Origin: Bacteroidota bacterium | GTDB taxonomy: Bacteria > Bacteroidota > Bacteroidia > Bacteroidales > VadinHA17 | Assembly (NCBI GenBank): GCA_011050615.1 | Contig: DRFJ01000037.1 | Span: forward strand, 1-37,709 | Direction of reading: 5' to 3' | DNA: 37,709 nucleotides | In this document: piece after piece, positions 34,194 to 37,709 of the stretch | Layout: each line of letters begins with the position of its first letter | How positions within the stretch are numbered: the stretch's first letter is position 1 | The notes under the pieces: generated by a model | The model's input: the letters and a program-made list of their open reading frames with translations, nothing else | The model's database searches: none | What the model was told of the DNA's origin: nothing | Position numbers and translations under genes: made by a program

Positions 34194-36005
34194 CTATAAT
34201 AGTCCTCCGCGTTTGTAAATTTCCATCTGGACATCACTGAAGGGTTTAATTTCAGTACTATTCCCGGTTTTAAGGTTTTTGAGGACACCTGTTTTCAGGT
34301 TTATCTCAATTTCGTCCCTGTCTTTCAGTTTCAGTTCGCTGAGACTATCATAGGTAAGTACGGGAAATGCAGCATTTATTGCATTTCGTTCATAGATAGC
34401 ACCGAAAGATTCGGCAAGAACAGCCTGCATCCCCAGTGAAATAAAGCAATCGACCGCCTGTTGTCTTGAGCTACCCGATCCGAAATTTTTACCTGTTATG
34501 ACAATATCTCCTTTTTCTGCTTTCCCTGCAAAATCTTCATAGCCTTCAAGGTTATCGAAGGTATATTGCCCCATTTCTTTAATATCAGTAATTGAAAGGT
34601 ACCTGTTGTGGAATATCATATCGGTATCAATGTTGTCTCTTTTTATTATCCAGCACTTCCCCTTAATTATTTCTGCTCGCGGGGCTTTCTTTTCTTTCGA
34701 TTTTTTCTTTTTTCCCGTTTTTGAAGTAAGATCTGCGCTTTTAAAAACTGCAGGTTCTGCCGGGATATTACTTTCATGTGTAATATATCCTGCAACTGCT
34801 GATGCTGCAACAGATGCGGGTGATGCGAGGTAGACGCTTCCCTTTCCCTGTTTGCCGGGGAAGTTTCTGTTACCGGTACTTATAGTTATCTCACCAGGAC
34901 CATTCTGCCCTACCTGTCCGGCTGCACATCCGGCGCAGCCTGCATTTGAGACCAGTGCTCCTGCTTTCTTAAAAATATCGATCAAACCCTCTTCAAGGCA
35001 CTGATTCCAGACTTCGTCGGTGGCAGGGACTATTTTCAATATTACACCAGGAGCCACCTTCCTGTCCTTAAGAACTCTTGCAGCAGCTTGCATATCTTCC
35101 ATCCTTCCATTGGTACAGCTGCCAATAAAGGCTGAATCTATTTTTGTCCCTTCTTCATGTTCTATGCTTATTGTATCATGCGGCTTACCCGGCCTGGCCA
35201 GCATAGGACTGAAAGCACTTGCAGCAAGGGTGAACGTTTTTTCATAACGGGCATTCTGATCGGCATATACCGCTTCAAATTTCTTACGGGCCCGCGCAGA
35301 ACAATAAGCTATTACATCCTGGTTGGGAGGGAAAAGTATTATTATCGCTCCCATTTCTGTTGCCATGGATGAGATGGTTATACGGTCACCTACTCCCATT
35401 TTTTCAATACAATCACCATATATTTCAACTGAATATCCAAGGAGTGAATTGGCGCCAAATTCATTCAGAAGGTTTAAGACAAGATCTTTTGCATATACAT
35501 TAGCCGGTAATTCTCCTTCCAGGATAATTCTGACCGATGCCGGGACCTTAAACCACACCTTACCCTTATTCCAGGCAGCTGCAATATCCATATCACCCAT
35601 GCCCTGCCCAAAGGCTCCTACTGCGCCTAAAATATTTGCATGCGAATCGGTTGAAACGGCTGTAGAACCAGGACAGACATAACCTTCATCAATAAGCAGA
35701 TGTGTACCGATACCCGCATTAATATCATAGACATTTATACCATGTTCACGGGCAAACAGGCGGCATATGTGCTGATTAACAGCATACTTCTGGTCAGAGC
35801 CGGTAGGGTTGCAATCAAAGGTAAAAAGTGTTTTTCCCGTGTCGTCTATTCCCAGGTCATTATCCCTGATATTTTTAACAACATTAGCTCCTCCAAAATC
35901 GCGTGCGACTCTTGCATCAATCTCAACATCAACAATATCACCCGGCCTGAGTTCTTGTTTTACTGAGTGATGCGACAGTATTTTTTCAAGTATTGTCATT
36001 CCCAT
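34194..36005 (-). CDS. Aconitase-superfamily fused hydro-lyase, copy 2 (divergent)
   Basis: A 603-residue paralogue of the next gene with the same fused large/swivelling architecture. Fe-S Cys are C297 (GSCTNGR), C357 and C360 (NAGCAGCAAG). In the block that holds the Asp-His pair in this superfamily, the His is Cys65 (FTFDCNPTGSDQKY). The second block is TDSHANILGAVG rather than the usual GDSHT. A Lys-rich linker (KTGKKKKSKEKK) joins the domains, and the small part has NFGSGSSRQQAVD. The two copies probably act as a pair or on related substrates. They lie downstream of the C69 peptidase gene (48 bases). Confidence 0.83.
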   Translation of the reverse strand: MGMTILEKILSHHSVKQELRPGDIVDVEIDARVARDFGGANVVKNIRDNDLGIDDTGKTLFTFDCNPTGSDQKYAVNQHICRLFAREHGINVYDINAGIGTHLLIDEGYVCPGSTAVSTDSHANILGAVGAFGQGMGDMDIAAAWNKGKVWFKVPASVRIILEGELPANVYAKDLVLNLLNEFGANSLLGYSVEIYGDCIEKMGVGDRITISSMATEMGAIIILFPPNQDVIAYCSARARKKFEAVYADQNARYEKTFTLAASAFSPMLARPGKPHDTISIEHEEGTKIDSAFIGSCTNGRMEDMQAAARVLKDRKVAPGVILKIVPATDEVWNQCLEEGLIDIFKKAGALVSNAGCAGCAAGQVGQNGPGEITISTGNRNFPGKQGKGSVYLASPASVAASAVAGYITHESNIPAEPAVFKSADLTSKTGKKKKSKEKKAPRAEIIKGKCWIIKRDNIDTDMIFHNRYLSITDIKEMGQYTFDNLEGYEDFAGKAEKGDIVITGKNFGSGSSRQQAVDCFISLGMQAVLAESFGAIYERNAINAAFPVLTYDSLSELKLKDRDEIEINLKTGVLKNLKTGNSTEIKPFSDVQMEIYKRGGLL

Positions 36006-36053
36006 ATTATAATATTTTAAATGTTTAATTCCCGGGGAAGGTATCCCGTCAGT

Positions 36054-37514
36054 TTATTTACCCTTCAGATAATCATTATTACTTTCCAGGGCTTTTTCAA
36101 AAATCATTTTATTGAACTGCGAGATATCCCGGAGTGCTTTTGATTTATCTTTATGCCATAGTTTAACAATATCATTATCAAAAGCTTTTACCATTTCGAA
36201 GTATTCTCCTTGCAGCTTGTTCTTATATTCACGCCTGTTTTCAATCCTGCTCCCATAATCGTCATCAACATAATCAGTCACTTCCATAAATGACCACCAT
36301 GCTTTACCGTTTTCCCTGTTATACATATCATCGGGCACACGAAAGTGCATTTCATAAACCATGGCAAGATCAGTATAGTACCTGAAAGAAGGGGGAAAAT
36401 CTTCAATGCCATAATATACAGGCATGTAAGCGTGGACGCATCCTCTCCTGGGTGCTATCCACAACCTGCATCCCGTTTCAACGGGCATACCATCTCTCAA
36501 TTCTGCAATAAATGACATCTGCTGATGACCGGCGCAAATATTCATAACCTTATTTTCGTGAGGGTTATGAAGTGTATACTGTTCTGAATCATCAAGCTCA
36601 GTACCCTCATAATGATTTCCAAGGATATCAATGAGATCATCAATATTAACCTGTTTTTCAGGCACAAAGCTCACAGGCATCTCATCATCAATATCAAAAT
36701 TTCCGGCAGAAAGTTTATTGACCCCAACCCACATACGACCTTTATTTGACATACTTGCCGCAGACCTGGGATTGCCATATACATCCCTGAAATTAAATTC
36801 TCCATTGTCAGGCTCATACCATTTCCTGGTAATGGCATAATCTTTAAGTCCGGGCGAACACATATAATTCTCCTTATCGTCAAAATCGACTTCCTTAATA
36901 ATATAAAAGTTGGGAAGGTACACAACGTTATTATCCGGTATTCTCATTGCCAGCCAGTGTTTTCCCCTTACAACCGACAGCATCCATGCTTCTTTTGTAT
37001 CGGCAATTGTATATGTTCTGCCTGAAGCATTATAACCAAGCTCCGAGATAAGAGCTCCTGCTATTTCAACCCCATGCCGGGCCGATTTTGCCCGTTCAGC
37101 AACTATCTTTCTGAGGTTATATCCAATACCCCCATCTACTATCTCCCCCTCACGCTCAACAGAGGGACACGAATTGGATGTTATGAGAACACCATTCTCA
37201 TTGAGGAAACTGTCAGCAAAATCCTGTCCCGGCATCTCCATCCATATATAACCAAAGCTCACTTTGGCCTGCTTAATCACAGCCCCGTTTTTTAAAACAA
37301 TTTCATTACCGGGATTCCTATCGCTATAAGACTTGTATAAATTTACCACCTGCATCCCTCCGTCGTCCTCATTATGTCCTATCAGCACATGTCCCGTAGC
37401 AGATGCATCCTTCCCTACTATTATGGTTGAACAATTGAAAGCTCCGGGTAATGACTGTCCACAAACATAAGCCGCAAAAAGGACAAGTACCGTTAATACG
37501 TGTAATCTTTTCAT
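36054..37514 (-). CDS. Secreted C69-family dipeptidase
   Basis: A 486-residue protein with a signal peptide (MKRLHVLTVLVLFAAYVCGQ). In the C69 (N-terminal nucleophile) family the first residue of the mature enzyme is Cys. Here C28 in GAFNCSTIIVGK is the nucleophile candidate, eight residues past the signal peptide, so a short propeptide must be removed. Other conserved blocks are GHNEDDGG, NENGVLITSNSC and GRTYTIADTKEAWM. It is expected to cleave dipeptides in the periplasm. The length and end (HKDKSKALRDISQFN) are normal for the family. The gene may head the operon with the two hydro-lyases, but a functional link is not evident. The 195 bases upstream to the window edge show no gene. Confidence 0.88.
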   Translation of the reverse strand: MKRLHVLTVLVLFAAYVCGQSLPGAFNCSTIIVGKDASATGHVLIGHNEDDGGMQVVNLYKSYSDRNPGNEIVLKNGAVIKQAKVSFGYIWMEMPGQDFADSFLNENGVLITSNSCPSVEREGEIVDGGIGYNLRKIVAERAKSARHGVEIAGALISELGYNASGRTYTIADTKEAWMLSVVRGKHWLAMRIPDNNVVYLPNFYIIKEVDFDDKENYMCSPGLKDYAITRKWYEPDNGEFNFRDVYGNPRSAASMSNKGRMWVGVNKLSAGNFDIDDEMPVSFVPEKQVNIDDLIDILGNHYEGTELDDSEQYTLHNPHENKVMNICAGHQQMSFIAELRDGMPVETGCRLWIAPRRGCVHAYMPVYYGIEDFPPSFRYYTDLAMVYEMHFRVPDDMYNRENGKAWWSFMEVTDYVDDDYGSRIENRREYKNKLQGEYFEMVKAFDNDIVKLWHKDKSKALRDISQFNKMIFEKALESNNDYLKGK

Positions 37515-37709
37515 ATTAAATATTTTTTAGCATTGATAAAAATATAAAATGTTATTTAATTAGTTAATGTTTTAAGGCACAAGATTAAATGGAGTAGGTA
37601 ATAGAGTGAAAATAAAAATTGAATTTTTGGATATTGCATTTATCATAATATTTTTTTGATTTTTCAATATAAAAATCATATATTTGTTCAGAAGCTCATG
37701 CTATTAGCA

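Noticed and set aside
32375-36005. Gene symbols leuC/leuD for the two hydro-lyases
   Set aside because: Both are fused two-domain proteins without leucine genes nearby, and one lacks the active-site His, so the substrate is not known.
1-37709. CRISPR arrays, insertion sequences, prophage, rRNA
   Set aside because: No regular spaced repeats, transposase or integrase motifs, phage structural genes or rRNA sequence were seen.

Overview
The window looks like a chromosomal segment of a Bacteroidota (Bacteroidales-like) bacterium, probably free-living or from a metagenome assembly. The reasons are the complete Bacteroidetes aerotolerance (Bat) operon, many Sec and lipoprotein signals of Bacteroidetes style, very weak Shine-Dalgarno sites, and several promoters of the Bacteroidetes type (TTTG or TTG, 19-20 bases, TAnnTTTG). 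Base composition is moderately AT-rich and fairly even along the window. No insertion sequence, prophage, CRISPR array or rRNA gene was seen.

Layout. 1-130 is the 3' end of mnmE. 316-957 is a 5'-truncated tungsten aldehyde:ferredoxin oxidoreductase. 986-4432 holds a DUF1080 lipoprotein, a 5'-nucleotidase-like lipoprotein and a family-4 uracil-DNA glycosylase. 4628-6588 holds a broken MATE transporter, a membrane polyferredoxin and a frameshifted DUF302 relic. 6587-10830 holds a degenerate receiver-PAS protein, ung and a secreted M14 carboxypeptidase. 11098-20139 is a minus-strand operon: moxR, a small secreted protein, DUF58, a BatD-like membrane protein, batA, batB, batC, batD, batE and a lipoprotein. 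20276-24705 holds a DUF4105 membrane protein and a large BNR-repeat (sortilin-like) secreted protein. 24818-24891 is tRNA-Arg(UCU) with its own promoter and terminator.

25143-29898 is the most unusual part. It is a minus-strand cluster with a SLOG-plus-four-TM (SLATT-like) protein followed by a TIR-TM-FlgO-TPR protein. An internally deleted TM-FlgO-TPR pseudogene and a small ORF follow it. TIR plus SLOG is the ligand-maker and ligand-sensor logic of Thoeris-type immunity. Here the SLOG domain is joined to a membrane module instead of an NADase, so I propose the pair as a candidate nucleotide-signalled membrane-effector system. The function is inferred, not shown.

30178-32034 holds an alpha/beta-hydrolase relic, a palindrome, a 7-bp tandem repeat, cysH and a DUF2061 membrane protein. 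32375-36005 holds two tandem aconitase-superfamily proteins, each with the large and swivelling domains fused. The upstream copy has Cys where the family has the active-site His of the Asp-His pair. 36054-37514 is a secreted C69 dipeptidase. The final 195 bases are AT-rich and show no gene.

A second theme is gene erosion. At least five genes (AOR, MATE, DUF302, TPR, hydrolase) survive only as fragments, mostly from deletions, while their neighbours are intact.
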